Below are positions 1 through 7,866 of a DNA stretch of 64,000 bases, one piece after another. Position 1 is the stretch's first letter; each line of letters begins with the position of its first letter. The stretch lies in NCBI GenBank assembly GCA_002344215.1, contig DDSV01000008.1, forward strand, positions 67,225 to 131,224, given 5' to 3'. A program made the position numbers and the translations under genes. The notes under the pieces were generated by a model. That model did no database searches and was not told the DNA's origin. It was given only the letters and a program-made list of their open reading frames with translations. The DNA comes from Akkermansiaceae bacterium UBA2381 (lineage in GTDB: Bacteria; Verrucomicrobiota; Verrucomicrobiia; Verrucomicrobiales; DEV007).

Positions 1-630
1 CTTTTCCTGACTTCACGCGAACTGTTCCAGAACGCCCGCAGTGTTGTCGCCGCCAATTTTGTTCAGGAGGACGACGTCATCTTCAACGAGGAGTTCCTCT
101 CCAGTCCCGAGGGCCTGATCCTGGGGTGCTGGGCACCGTTGCTCGGCAAAGGGCGCTCGGTGTGCCGGTCGTTTTCGCAGCGTACCGAGTTCGAGCCGCT
201 GGAGCAGTCCATTCTGGAACAGGGGGTCACCCTCGTGACGGGATCAGCGGCTTTCTTCAGGCAGGTGACCCATGCGCTCGGGGTGCGATCCTTGAAATAC
301 GGGATTCTCTTTGGTCCGGCGAATCAGTGGGAGATCGAGGATTGGGAAGAGACGATGGACCTTCCCCTTGCCAGAGCCTGGTCCTTTCACGGGCGGGTCG
401 TGACGATGAGTCGTCCCGATCCGAACACGGGCGAGGGAGCCCTGCATCAATCTCAGAAGGGGAGGGATCCCAAATCGGTCGGTCGACTTCTGCCGGGGTT
501 GGCCGCAAAGGTCGAAGCCTCGGGGATCGCGGTGAAGTTTTCGCCGGAAGGTGGATGGGTGCGCGGTCCCGGAGATGCGGAAATCTCCGAAGAGGGGTTT
601 GTCTACATTCGTAACAGCGATCTCGCGTAG
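1..630 (+). CDS. Acyl-ACP/acyl-CoA synthetase-like protein, degenerate C-terminal part (gene enters from left)
   Basis: The frame is open from base 1, so the start lies outside the window; 209 residues are visible. The order of segments matches the AMP-binding half of Aas-type acyltransferase/acyl-ACP synthetases: a GLILGCWAPLL stretch where those enzymes have a G-x-T-x-x-x-x-x-PLL motif, then VTLVTGSAAFFRQ, LKYGILFGPAN, and finally SVGRLLPGLAAKV (family GTVGRxLPGxxxxL) and EEGFVYI. The glycine/Tyr-Thr-Glu adenylation loop is not recognisable (AWSFHGR sits in its place) and the protein stops before the C-terminal lid domain. If the alignment is right it is probably not a working adenylating enzyme and may have a structural or regulatory role. 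The family assignment is by eye and moderate only. Confidence 0.5.
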   Translation, partial: LFLTSRELFQNARSVVAANFVQEDDVIFNEEFLSSPEGLILGCWAPLLGKGRSVCRSFSQRTEFEPLEQSILEQGVTLVTGSAAFFRQVTHALGVRSLKYGILFGPANQWEIEDWEETMDLPLARAWSFHGRVVTMSRPDPNTGEGALHQSQKGRDPKSVGRLLPGLAAKVEASGIAVKFSPEGGWVRGPGDAEISEEGFVYIRNSDLA

Positions 631-672
631 GCGGGGCCCTACCGGAGAGGCGAACCCGTCCGCGATGAAGCT

Positions 673-1248
673 CTAGTCGGCTTGATCTGCGAGCGGCTTT
701 TTCCAGAACTGCGGTTTCACCATTTCGTCGAGCGGAGTTGCGGCGATGGAGTTGGTGAAGTTGCTCATCGTTTTGATGGCGATGCCCATGACCACTTCAA
801 GGGCGGCCTGCCCGGAATATCCGGCGGCGAAAAACGAGGCGAGCGATCCCCGGCTGACTTTACCCCGCTGCAGGACAAGCTCCCGGGTAAAGAGGCGCAA
901 GGCCTCATGCTTCGGATCGCTCAGGGCGGTTCCTTCCCGGAGGGCGTTGATGTCTGAGGCACTCATCCCCGCCTTTTTCGAGAGGAGGGTATGCCACGGG
1001 ACGCAATAGTTGCAGGTGTTTTCAAAATTGACCGTCTGGTAGACGATCTGGCGCTCACACGGGGAAAGGGAGGTGTTTTCGAATTCATCCCACATCGAGA
1101 CATAGGATTTAAGCAGGGACGGGGCACTGGCCATGACTCCCTCCAGATTCGGGATCATACCGAAGGTCTCCCGGGTCTGGAGGAGTAATTCACGGGAGGG
1201 CTCAGGGGCCGTCTCCGGCGTGTGGATGGTAAACTCGTTTGCGCTCAT
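673..1248 (-). CDS. Carboxymuconolactone decarboxylase / AhpD-like protein
   Basis: 191 aa, all-helical protein of the AhpD/CMD superfamily, whose members use a CxxC pair plus a nearby histidine in peroxide or disulfide chemistry. The diagnostic CNYCVPWH motif (C-x-x-C-x-x-x-H) is in the middle of the chain, preceded by the typical ERQIVYQTVNFEN helix and followed by LSKKAGMSASDINALREG, which fits the family. I place the start at the ATG at 1248 (MSANEFTIHT), because the longer frame back to 1365 has no family-like sequence. It faces away from the pilT-like genes. The substrate cannot be read from sequence; a general redox-protective role is an inference. Confidence 0.75.
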   Translation of the reverse strand: MSANEFTIHTPETAPEPSRELLLQTRETFGMIPNLEGVMASAPSLLKSYVSMWDEFENTSLSPCERQIVYQTVNFENTCNYCVPWHTLLSKKAGMSASDINALREGTALSDPKHEALRLFTRELVLQRGKVSRGSLASFFAAGYSGQAALEVVMGIAIKTMSNFTNSIAATPLDEMVKPQFWKKPLADQAD

Positions 1249-1406
1249 GGGGGTAGGGCCGGCGAAGAACCGGGAGAATTCCGATGTCGCACCTTCTGTG
1301 CCAATAAAGGCGGGTGCATGGTCCGGAGTCCCCGACCGGGGGGGAACACCTCCCGGCGCCGTCAAATCCCGGAATCCACGGACCGCTCGATAAGATGCTT
1401 TTTCGC

Positions 1407-1435
1407 TTGCCTGACGGGGTCACAATTTGAATACT
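1407..1435 (+). promoter_or_regulatory. Possible sigma70-type promoter for the pilT-like pair
   Basis: TTGCCT at 1407-1412 and AATACT at 1430-1435 are separated by 17 bases, about 100 bases upstream of the first PilT-like start. Each hexamer matches the consensus at four of six positions. This is weak sequence-only evidence. Confidence 0.25.
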
Positions 1436-1535
1436 CTGACCTCTCCCCTGCGGCTTTGGCTCCGGGGGGATGACCCATGAGGTCTCCAGTCTCCCTTTCA
1501 CCCCAGTATCCCCTCCAACCTCCCTTTCTCCTGCC

Positions 1536-2618
1536 ATGTCCGACACGGTTCCAGTTCTTGGTCACGTTGATGAATACCTGAAGCTTGCTCAGGAGTATGA
1601 CGTGTCCGATGTGCATCTTGCCCCCAATGCTCAGCCGAAGTGGCGTCGCTACGGGTTGCTCCAGCCCATTTGGGAAAACGCGGAACTGCTGACCGCCGAA
1701 GATACCGAAAGACTGGCGACGAATTATCTGCCCGATCCCGAGATGCGGCGGCTCGCTGAGAAAGGCGACGTGGACTTTGCCTATGCCCCACAGATCGGCC
1801 GCTTCCGCGCCTCGGTCGTCAAGACGAGACTCGGATGGGAAATGGTCTTCCGCGTCATCAGCACGAATCTGCGCACGATGGAGGAACTGGGCCTGCCTGA
1901 GGCGATCAAGCCTCTCCTCGAGTATCATAACGGACTCGTCCTCGTCACGGGAGCGGTCGGATCCGGAAAGTCGACGACGCTTGCGGCGCTCATTGATGAG
2001 ATCAACAAGACCCGGAACGATCACATCATTACTCTCGAGGACCCGATCGAATACGTCATTGAGTCAAAGGGATGCCACGTAAATCAGCGGGAAGTCCACA
2101 CTCACACCGAGAGCTTCTCCCAGGCCCTGCGGGCCGCTCTGCGGGAGGATCCCGATATCATCATGGTGGGTGAAATGCGCGACCTGGAGACGATCTCGCT
2201 CGCGATTACCGCGGCGGAAACCGGTCACCTGGTTCTTGCGACCCTTCACACCGGCAGTGCGGCACGAACGCTCGACCGTATCCTCGATGTGTTCCCGACC
2301 GAACAGCGCGAGCAGATCCGGATCATGGTCGGTGAGTCTCTTCGTGGAGTGATTTCCCAACAGCTCGTTCCGAAGAAGGACGGCACCGGTCGCGAGCTGG
2401 CTCTCGAGTTGCTCGTGAATACCCCGGCGGTTTCCGCCGTCATCCGCGACGGAAAAACCTTCATGCTCCCGGGTATCATGCAGACCGGCAAGAACGTCGG
2501 CATGATCATGATGGATGATGCCCTCGCAAAACTCTACAACAACGGGGCCATCAGCAAGGAAGAGGCCCTCGGCCGGGCGATTGATCGCGGCACGCTCAAA
2601 GCGAATATCGGCGGCTGA
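1536..2618 (+). CDS. PilT/PilU-type twitching motility ATPase (first of two)
   Basis: 360 aa secretion-superfamily hexameric ATPase of the PilT class, which powers type IV pilus retraction from the cytoplasmic side of the inner membrane. An N-terminal PAS-like region (SDVHLAPNAQPKWRRYG) is followed by Walker A GAVGSGKST (about residues 139-147), an Asp box (LEDPIEYV), Walker B (DPDIIMVGEMRD) and a His box (TGHLVLATLHT), all intact. The start is taken as the ATG at 1536 (MSDTVPVLGH); the in-frame extension upstream is Pro/Ser-rich and unlike the family. It lies 42 bases before a second PilT paralogue, so the two are probably co-transcribed. The C-terminal helix is atypical, so PilU-like accessory function is possible. 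No pilin or other pilus genes are in the window. Confidence 0.85.
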   Translation: MSDTVPVLGHVDEYLKLAQEYDVSDVHLAPNAQPKWRRYGLLQPIWENAELLTAEDTERLATNYLPDPEMRRLAEKGDVDFAYAPQIGRFRASVVKTRLGWEMVFRVISTNLRTMEELGLPEAIKPLLEYHNGLVLVTGAVGSGKSTTLAALIDEINKTRNDHIITLEDPIEYVIESKGCHVNQREVHTHTESFSQALRAALREDPDIIMVGEMRDLETISLAITAAETGHLVLATLHTGSAARTLDRILDVFPTEQREQIRIMVGESLRGVISQQLVPKKDGTGRELALELLVNTPAVSAVIRDGKTFMLPGIMQTGKNVGMIMMDDALAKLYNNGAISKEEALGRAIDRGTLKANIGG

Positions 2619-2660
2619 ACCTGAGGCCGTCCCTCCAACCCTTTTAACCACTTTTTTATT

Positions 2661-3764
2661 ATGGCAGTCATTGACCAGTATTTTCAGCACCTCGTTGCCT
2701 CGGGAGGATCCGACCTTCACCTCAGCGAGGGCCAGCCTCCCAAGATCCGCGCGCACGGCGCCATTTCGCCCATTTCTGACGGCATCCTCGAGCATACCAC
2801 GCTCAACCACATGCTTCGTGAGATCTGCGATCCGAATGCCTATGAGCGCTTCCTCGAGAGAGGCGATCTCGACTTCGCCTACGAGATGGACGTCCAGTCC
2901 CGTTTCCGCTGTAACTATTTCAAACAGAACAATGGTCTCGGTGCCGTCTTCCGTTTGATCCCGACCAAGATCAAAACGATCGACGATCTCGGTGTTCCCA
3001 AAACGATCGAGAGTTTCGGGGATATGCGAAGCGGTCTTGTTCTCGTGACCGGCCCGACCGGTTCGGGGAAATCGACGACCCTCGCGGCTATCATCGACTA
3101 CATCAACCGGACTTACGCCCGCCACATTATCACGGTGGAGGAGCCGATCGAATTCGTGCACAACAACAAGAAGAGCACGATCTCCCAGCGGGAGGTGCCG
3201 ATCCACTGTCCCTCTTTCGCCGACGGGTTGCGGGCGTCCCTGCGGGAAGATGCCGATATCGTGCTTGTGGGTGAGATGCGGGATCTTGAGACCATCTCTC
3301 TTGCGCTTACGGCCGCTGAGACGGGCTTGCTCGTCTTCGGAACCCTGCACACCAACAACGCCCGCAAGACGGTCGACCGTCTTGTCGACGTGTTCCCCTC
3401 GGACCAGCAGTCGCAGGTGCGCACGATGCTGGCAGGCTCTCTGCGCGGTGTCGTGGCCCAGTTGCTCCTGAAGCGCGACGATCAGGAAGGACGGGTGGCG
3501 GTGAATGAGATTCTCGTTTCCACGCCGGCGGTGAGTTCGGTGATTCGCGAGGGCTCCACCCAGAAGCTCTACGACATCATCACCGGCGGTAAGGAATACG
3601 GCATGCAGTTCATGGATGACGCGATCTGGCAAAAAATGCTGGCCGGTCAGGTTTCGGCTCTCGAAGCCTATATGAAGGCCATCGACAAGTCCCGCTTCCG
3701 CCAGGCGCTTCCCCCTGAGCATCAGAATCTCGGGAACTCGGGCGGCTCGGCGACGAAGGATTGA
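2661..3764 (+). CDS. pilT: PilT-type twitching motility ATPase (second of two)
   Basis: 367 aa PilT-family retraction ATPase. The N-terminal SDLHLSEGQPPKIRAHG matches the PilT consensus closely. Walker A is GPTGSGKS (131-138), followed by an Asp box (VEEPIEFVHNN), Walker B (DADIVLVGEMRD) and His box (TGLLVFGTLHTNNA). The NEILVSTPAVSSVIREG segment corresponds to the conserved C-terminal region of PilT that contains the AIRNLI-type helix. It is closer to canonical PilT than the upstream paralogue, so an upstream PilU-like/downstream PilT division is plausible. The bases just before the ATG are T-rich with no purine ribosome-binding motif. Confidence 0.88.
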   Translation: MAVIDQYFQHLVASGGSDLHLSEGQPPKIRAHGAISPISDGILEHTTLNHMLREICDPNAYERFLERGDLDFAYEMDVQSRFRCNYFKQNNGLGAVFRLIPTKIKTIDDLGVPKTIESFGDMRSGLVLVTGPTGSGKSTTLAAIIDYINRTYARHIITVEEPIEFVHNNKKSTISQREVPIHCPSFADGLRASLREDADIVLVGEMRDLETISLALTAAETGLLVFGTLHTNNARKTVDRLVDVFPSDQQSQVRTMLAGSLRGVVAQLLLKRDDQEGRVAVNEILVSTPAVSSVIREGSTQKLYDIITGGKEYGMQFMDDAIWQKMLAGQVSALEAYMKAIDKSRFRQALPPEHQNLGNSGGSATKD

Positions 3765-3877
3765 CGGGTCCGCTTTGATACTTCTCCGGGAAAAGGTGCC
3801 AAGGGACCGCTGAAGTAATTGAGTCTCCGTGTCTTCGGCCCGGATCTGCAAACTGTTCCGGTGCAACTGAGTTCCTC

Positions 3878-4543
3878 ATGAAATTTCTGATCTTACTGCT
3901 GGTCATCATCACCCCGGTGGTAACGGCCTTTGCCGATTCCGAGTGGGAGCTGGTTACCGATAATCAAGGCATCAAGGTGTGGACCCGGGAGAAAGCAGGC
4001 AGTGCGGTCAAGGAAGTGATGACTTCCGGCGCAGTGGACGCTCCTTCGTGGAGGGTTCTGAAAGTGGTTACCGATCTCGACGGCTATGCAAACTTCATGC
4101 CTCATACGAAGGAAAGCAGGATTCTTGAAAAAGAGGGGAACGAGGCACTTTTCTATACCCGGGTGGCGCCGCCACTGATCAGTGATCGTGACTATACCTT
4201 GAAGATTGTTTCCACCCGGATTGAAGGACGGGAACGGGATTTCCTCATTCGTTTCGATCAGGCAAATGATCGCGGCCCGGCAACGATCAAGGGAGTCGTG
4301 CGCGTCGATGTCGTGAGGGGCTACTGGCAACTTGAGACGAAGAACGAGGGAGCGACACTGCTCACTTACTATGTCTTCACGGAACCGGGAGGGTCGGTGC
4401 CGGACGGGCTTGCGAACAAGGCCAACGTCCAGTCTGTGCCCGCGATCATTAAAGCGGTTCGCGAGAGGGTTCTTCTAAAACAGTATGAGTGTCAGGATGG
4501 AGAAGGGTCCGACTGCGAGGACTGGAAGGCAATTGCCGAATAG
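3878..4543 (+). CDS. Secreted START-domain lipid-binding protein
   Basis: 221 aa. Residues 1-19 form a signal peptide (hydrophobic LILLLVIITPVVTAFA), so the protein is exported. The rest resembles bacterial START/polyketide-cyclase-type domains: WELVTDNQGIKVWTRE at the start, FMPHTKESRIL and PPLISDRDYTLKI in the middle, and a C-terminal helix PAIIKAVRERV. START domains bind hydrophobic ligands in a helix-grip cavity; the ligand here is unknown. The gene is convergent with the phosphoesterase gene downstream. Confidence 0.75.
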   Translation: MKFLILLLVIITPVVTAFADSEWELVTDNQGIKVWTREKAGSAVKEVMTSGAVDAPSWRVLKVVTDLDGYANFMPHTKESRILEKEGNEALFYTRVAPPLISDRDYTLKIVSTRIEGRERDFLIRFDQANDRGPATIKGVVRVDVVRGYWQLETKNEGATLLTYYVFTEPGGSVPDGLANKANVQSVPAIIKAVRERVLLKQYECQDGEGSDCEDWKAIAE

Positions 4544-4614
4544 CGACCGGCAATCTCGCGGAAGGTCCGTCGGGTTCAAAAAAACGTTCCGATCTGTTGG
4601 GGGCCCGACGGGAA

Positions 4615-6198
4615 TCATTTGTCGGAAAGAGATCTCAACTCTATGCCCTTCAACCTGCCATGGTCGAAGCAGGCAAGCAAATAACCCGGATCTGAGAGTC
4701 CGCCGGGGTCGGTTTGCCCGACAGAGGGTGCCGTCAGTAACTGGATAGTCCGCCCTTCATTGATGGTTGAGGAAACCGGTCTTTGATAAAGGCGCCGTTC
4801 TGAAACCGCCAGGTCAAGGCGGGTCGCGCGATGAATGTGTCCTGAGAAGGTTGTCACCGGCAACCCGGAGCGGATCAATTGTTCGAGTAGCGCGGAAGCA
4901 TGGAGAAAGCTGACTCCTTTTCGGAGACCCGCGCGTTGCCATTTGGTCTCCATTCCCTGGAATGGTGGCATCTCCCATGGCGATCCCTTCGTTGCCGTGG
5001 AAAACCCGGCCGATCCCGCGGTCGTTGTCGGCGGGTTCAGGAGCGGGGCATGAAAGAAGATCGCGGCTCCTGAAGCACCGGACAACAATTCCGAGATTCG
5101 AACAATCTGCTGCTCGTCGAAACCCAAACTGTCGGGAATTCTCCAGGACGATGCCAGGGAACGTAGAAACTTGACGGGGTTCCGCCTTGCCACTTCACGC
5201 CATTTGGCCACGGCATCACAGCCGGTCGAGGCGAAAATCAGACGCATGCCTGCCACGTCGACGGAGTAGTCTCCCGAGGGAGCGAGTAAACTTAGATGGC
5301 GGGCGAGAGCAGATTCCCCCTGACGATCATGGGTCTCGAGGCTGCGCAGATCCCCGGGAGAGGCAATGCCACCTTTTCCGAGAGGGGAAAGACGCAGCAG
5401 CTCGCGGGTCTCGCTCTTGGTCAATCCCAGTGCTCCCAGTCCGTAAACACGGGGCCTCCAGGAATTCAATCGGAAGTCATGATTCCCGGGAATCACGAAG
5501 ACTGGAGCCCTGATCTCGAGCAATGCGTCAAGGAATCGATGCACATTCGAGTCAGCCGAGGCATCCTCTGCGGATTCCACAAGAACATGGTCAACGAGAT
5601 CCCCGCCCAATACGACAAGGTCCAGGTCGCTGCGGTCCCAGAGAGAGTTCACATCGTTGACAAAACGCTTCCACTGGAGTGCAGGGTTAAGAGCCCGTGC
5701 GGAAAGTTCGGGGGAGTACGTTTTGATCGCCTCATTGATTTCGTTCCAAAGGTCCGCGAGATGAAAGTCGCAGGCAAAGGCCAGTCTCAACTTTTGTCCT
5801 TCAATTTGGGTGAAGGCAACGCTGCGACGGCGCAGGCATCGGTCTCCCGCCCATAGGTCAAATACACCGGAAAGAGAAGGAAGATTTCGACGCGGTGAAA
5901 GCGGGAGTTGCAATCTGATTTCAATATAGATGAGATGCTCCGCGAGTTTCAGGGCGGCAAATCCGCTGATTTTTGCCGGGACTTCCTCAGGGGCCAAAAG
6001 TCGTGTTCCCGCAAGACTCAGCGGGATCGCGGTTTCGCCATCGGGAGATAAAAGCTGAGCCTGTCCGATCCATTCAGGAATACTTATCCGCCCGTTGCGC
6101 TCGATCGCGGCGATCATCGTGATGACCGTTTCATCCTCACGCAACAACGCGGGAGAACCGGGTGCCGGCCAGATGATGGTTGGTAAGGAAGTGTTCAC
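4615..6198 (-). CDS. Calcineurin-like metallophosphoesterase
   Basis: 527 aa. The C-terminal two thirds carry the metallophosphoesterase motifs in order: CDFHLAD (D-x-H), VVLGGDLVDH (GD-x-x-D), VIPGNHDFR (GNH-D), IFFHAPLL and FSGHIHRAT (GH-x-H), which together bind two metals. The N-terminal ~120 residues are unrelated to the catalytic domain and may be a beta-rich recognition domain. No signal peptide is seen. The start is a GTG at 6198 (MNTSLPTIIW). The fold is confident, but whether the substrate is a nucleotide, a phosphodiester or a protein cannot be told. It is downstream of, and in the same direction as, the dehydratase-like pair but 60+ bases away. Confidence 0.8.
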   Translation of the reverse strand: MNTSLPTIIWPAPGSPALLREDETVITMIAAIERNGRISIPEWIGQAQLLSPDGETAIPLSLAGTRLLAPEEVPAKISGFAALKLAEHLIYIEIRLQLPLSPRRNLPSLSGVFDLWAGDRCLRRRSVAFTQIEGQKLRLAFACDFHLADLWNEINEAIKTYSPELSARALNPALQWKRFVNDVNSLWDRSDLDLVVLGGDLVDHVLVESAEDASADSNVHRFLDALLEIRAPVFVIPGNHDFRLNSWRPRVYGLGALGLTKSETRELLRLSPLGKGGIASPGDLRSLETHDRQGESALARHLSLLAPSGDYSVDVAGMRLIFASTGCDAVAKWREVARRNPVKFLRSLASSWRIPDSLGFDEQQIVRISELLSGASGAAIFFHAPLLNPPTTTAGSAGFSTATKGSPWEMPPFQGMETKWQRAGLRKGVSFLHASALLEQLIRSGLPVTTFSGHIHRATRLDLAVSERRLYQRPVSSTINEGRTIQLLTAPSVGQTDPGGLSDPGYLLACFDHGRLKGIELRSLSDK

Positions 6199-6261
6199 CT
6201 GGAGGGGGTCAACGAGCCCCGGCAGCGACTCGTGAATTGAAGTTACGGAGTCATCGTTGAG

Positions 6262-7836
6262 TTATAGCGTTGCGACCACGTTTGCTCCAAGTCCGGCGCA
6301 GGTGTGGGGTGGAAAGTAGGTCGCCTTCCGCTGACTCTTCGAGATCCGGCGATGCGCTTCGTCGAGGGTCAATCCGCGTTTCCTGAGTTCCCCCCGAAAC
6401 TCCTCATTCGCCTGGTTTCGTGCCTTAAACAAATGCATCAGGACACGGCTTTGAAAATTGACATCGCCGTCGCCGCTTGTTTCGACCGGACAGAAAATTG
6501 CCTCCGGAAATCGAGAGATCACGGCCGTTTGAATTCCATCCGAGACTCCGGAACTGGGCATGCACCCGAATGGCTTTACTGAAATGATCATGTGGGACCT
6601 GCGGCCTGAGACGGAATCGATTACTTTGCCGACCTCCATGTGTCCCTCACCTCCGCGGAGTTCCACATCATAATAGGAGTCCGCCTGTCCCGCCATTGTG
6701 TCCATATCCGGCAGATGACATCGCTGGAGTCCGATCGCATGTGCCATCGTGCGGAACATGATTTTCAAACACTGTTCGGCGGCATAAAGACGAACGATCT
6801 GAAAACGTCCATTCCTCCCCGCGAGACCTTTGGACCGGGTATCCTGACTTCGGAGGCCGATACGCCTGCGGATATCGTAGCGGTTCTGCCACAACATGTA
6901 GAGAAGCCAGGAAGTGACAAACTGGATCTCCACTTCGGCGCCTTCGGACTCGAGGAACCGTTGCAGGTGATAGTTGCCGGCCCCTTCGGTCGTCATCGCC
7001 CAGAACTCTCCGATGATCATCACCTTGGGTTTCGACTGAAGACGGTCAACCTCGATTCGATTCAGCTCTTTGCGACAACGTCGAAGCGCCATTAACAGGG
7101 AGGAACGGTCTCTCAAGGCGGTGCCAAGAATCTCTTTGCATCGCTCCAGGGTTTCGTCTGTCTGCCCGTGAGTGATCTCATAGGGGCGGATGCGATATCC
7201 GATGGCGTTGAGAAGATCACCGGCGATGAGGGCCCTGATGATCTGGGTAAAAAATCGCGGGGAAAACTCGATTCCGGAACCGAATCCGGCGGCCTGTTTC
7301 AGTCCACCCTGTTGCTGGAACAGAAGGACCCGGAACCCCTCGAAGCCGGAGTCGCGAAGCGCTTTCCGGTATTCGGTGGCATAGGTGCCAAAGCGGCAGG
7401 GCCCGCAAGCTCCCGCCGTGAGAAATACATACTGGGCGATGATGTCATCGGTCGACATCCCTCCCTCCCGGAGGGCGATCAGTTTTCTCAGGAGACTTCC
7501 CACGGTGAAATAGGTGGGATTGCATTGCCCTCGGTTCCCGAATTCCTTTCCAAGTTGCAGGTCTTCATTGCCGGGGCAGGGCAGTGGTTCGATCCGGTAG
7601 CCGAGAGCCTCAAGAGCCGCCTGGATGAGCACGTCCTGGGCAATCGTCAGGCCGCCCAGAAGAATCGTGGTGGTGCCGCGATCGCTCTTTTCGAAGTGCG
7701 GGTTACTTGGATCGATAAAGTGGATGGTTTCCTCCGTGGGCAGTCCGAGATTCCTGCGTTCCTTCTCCTCGAAAGCCTCCATTTCGCGTTCGATTTCACG
7801 GCGCCTTGACGGGGTGAGTTGATGATCGTTTTTCAT
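6262..7836 (-). CDS. 2-hydroxyacyl-CoA dehydratase-like Fe-S protein (COG3581 type), partner of upstream activase
   Basis: 524 aa from the ATG at 7836 (MKNDHQLTPS); a TTG at 7863 is also possible. It has the cysteine motifs of the HgdB/BcrB-like family that accompanies large BadF-type activases: PCPGNEDLQLGKEFGNRGQCNP, ACGPCRFGTYATEYR, VKPFGCMPSSGVSDG and a C-terminal PPHTCAGLGANV. These cysteines probably hold an Fe-S cluster. In the related enzymes the activase hydrolyses ATP to inject low-potential electrons into the dehydratase or reductase subunit. The gene starts about 30 bases after the activase stop, so they form a two-gene operon. The substrate is unknown for this subfamily. Confidence 0.8.
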   Translation of the reverse strand: MKNDHQLTPSRRREIEREMEAFEEKERRNLGLPTEETIHFIDPSNPHFEKSDRGTTTILLGGLTIAQDVLIQAALEALGYRIEPLPCPGNEDLQLGKEFGNRGQCNPTYFTVGSLLRKLIALREGGMSTDDIIAQYVFLTAGACGPCRFGTYATEYRKALRDSGFEGFRVLLFQQQGGLKQAAGFGSGIEFSPRFFTQIIRALIAGDLLNAIGYRIRPYEITHGQTDETLERCKEILGTALRDRSSLLMALRRCRKELNRIEVDRLQSKPKVMIIGEFWAMTTEGAGNYHLQRFLESEGAEVEIQFVTSWLLYMLWQNRYDIRRRIGLRSQDTRSKGLAGRNGRFQIVRLYAAEQCLKIMFRTMAHAIGLQRCHLPDMDTMAGQADSYYDVELRGGEGHMEVGKVIDSVSGRRSHMIISVKPFGCMPSSGVSDGIQTAVISRFPEAIFCPVETSGDGDVNFQSRVLMHLFKARNQANEEFRGELRKRGLTLDEAHRRISKSQRKATYFPPHTCAGLGANVVATL

Positions 7837-7866
7837 CGAGAACGGATCCGGAGGGGAGAGCAATCT

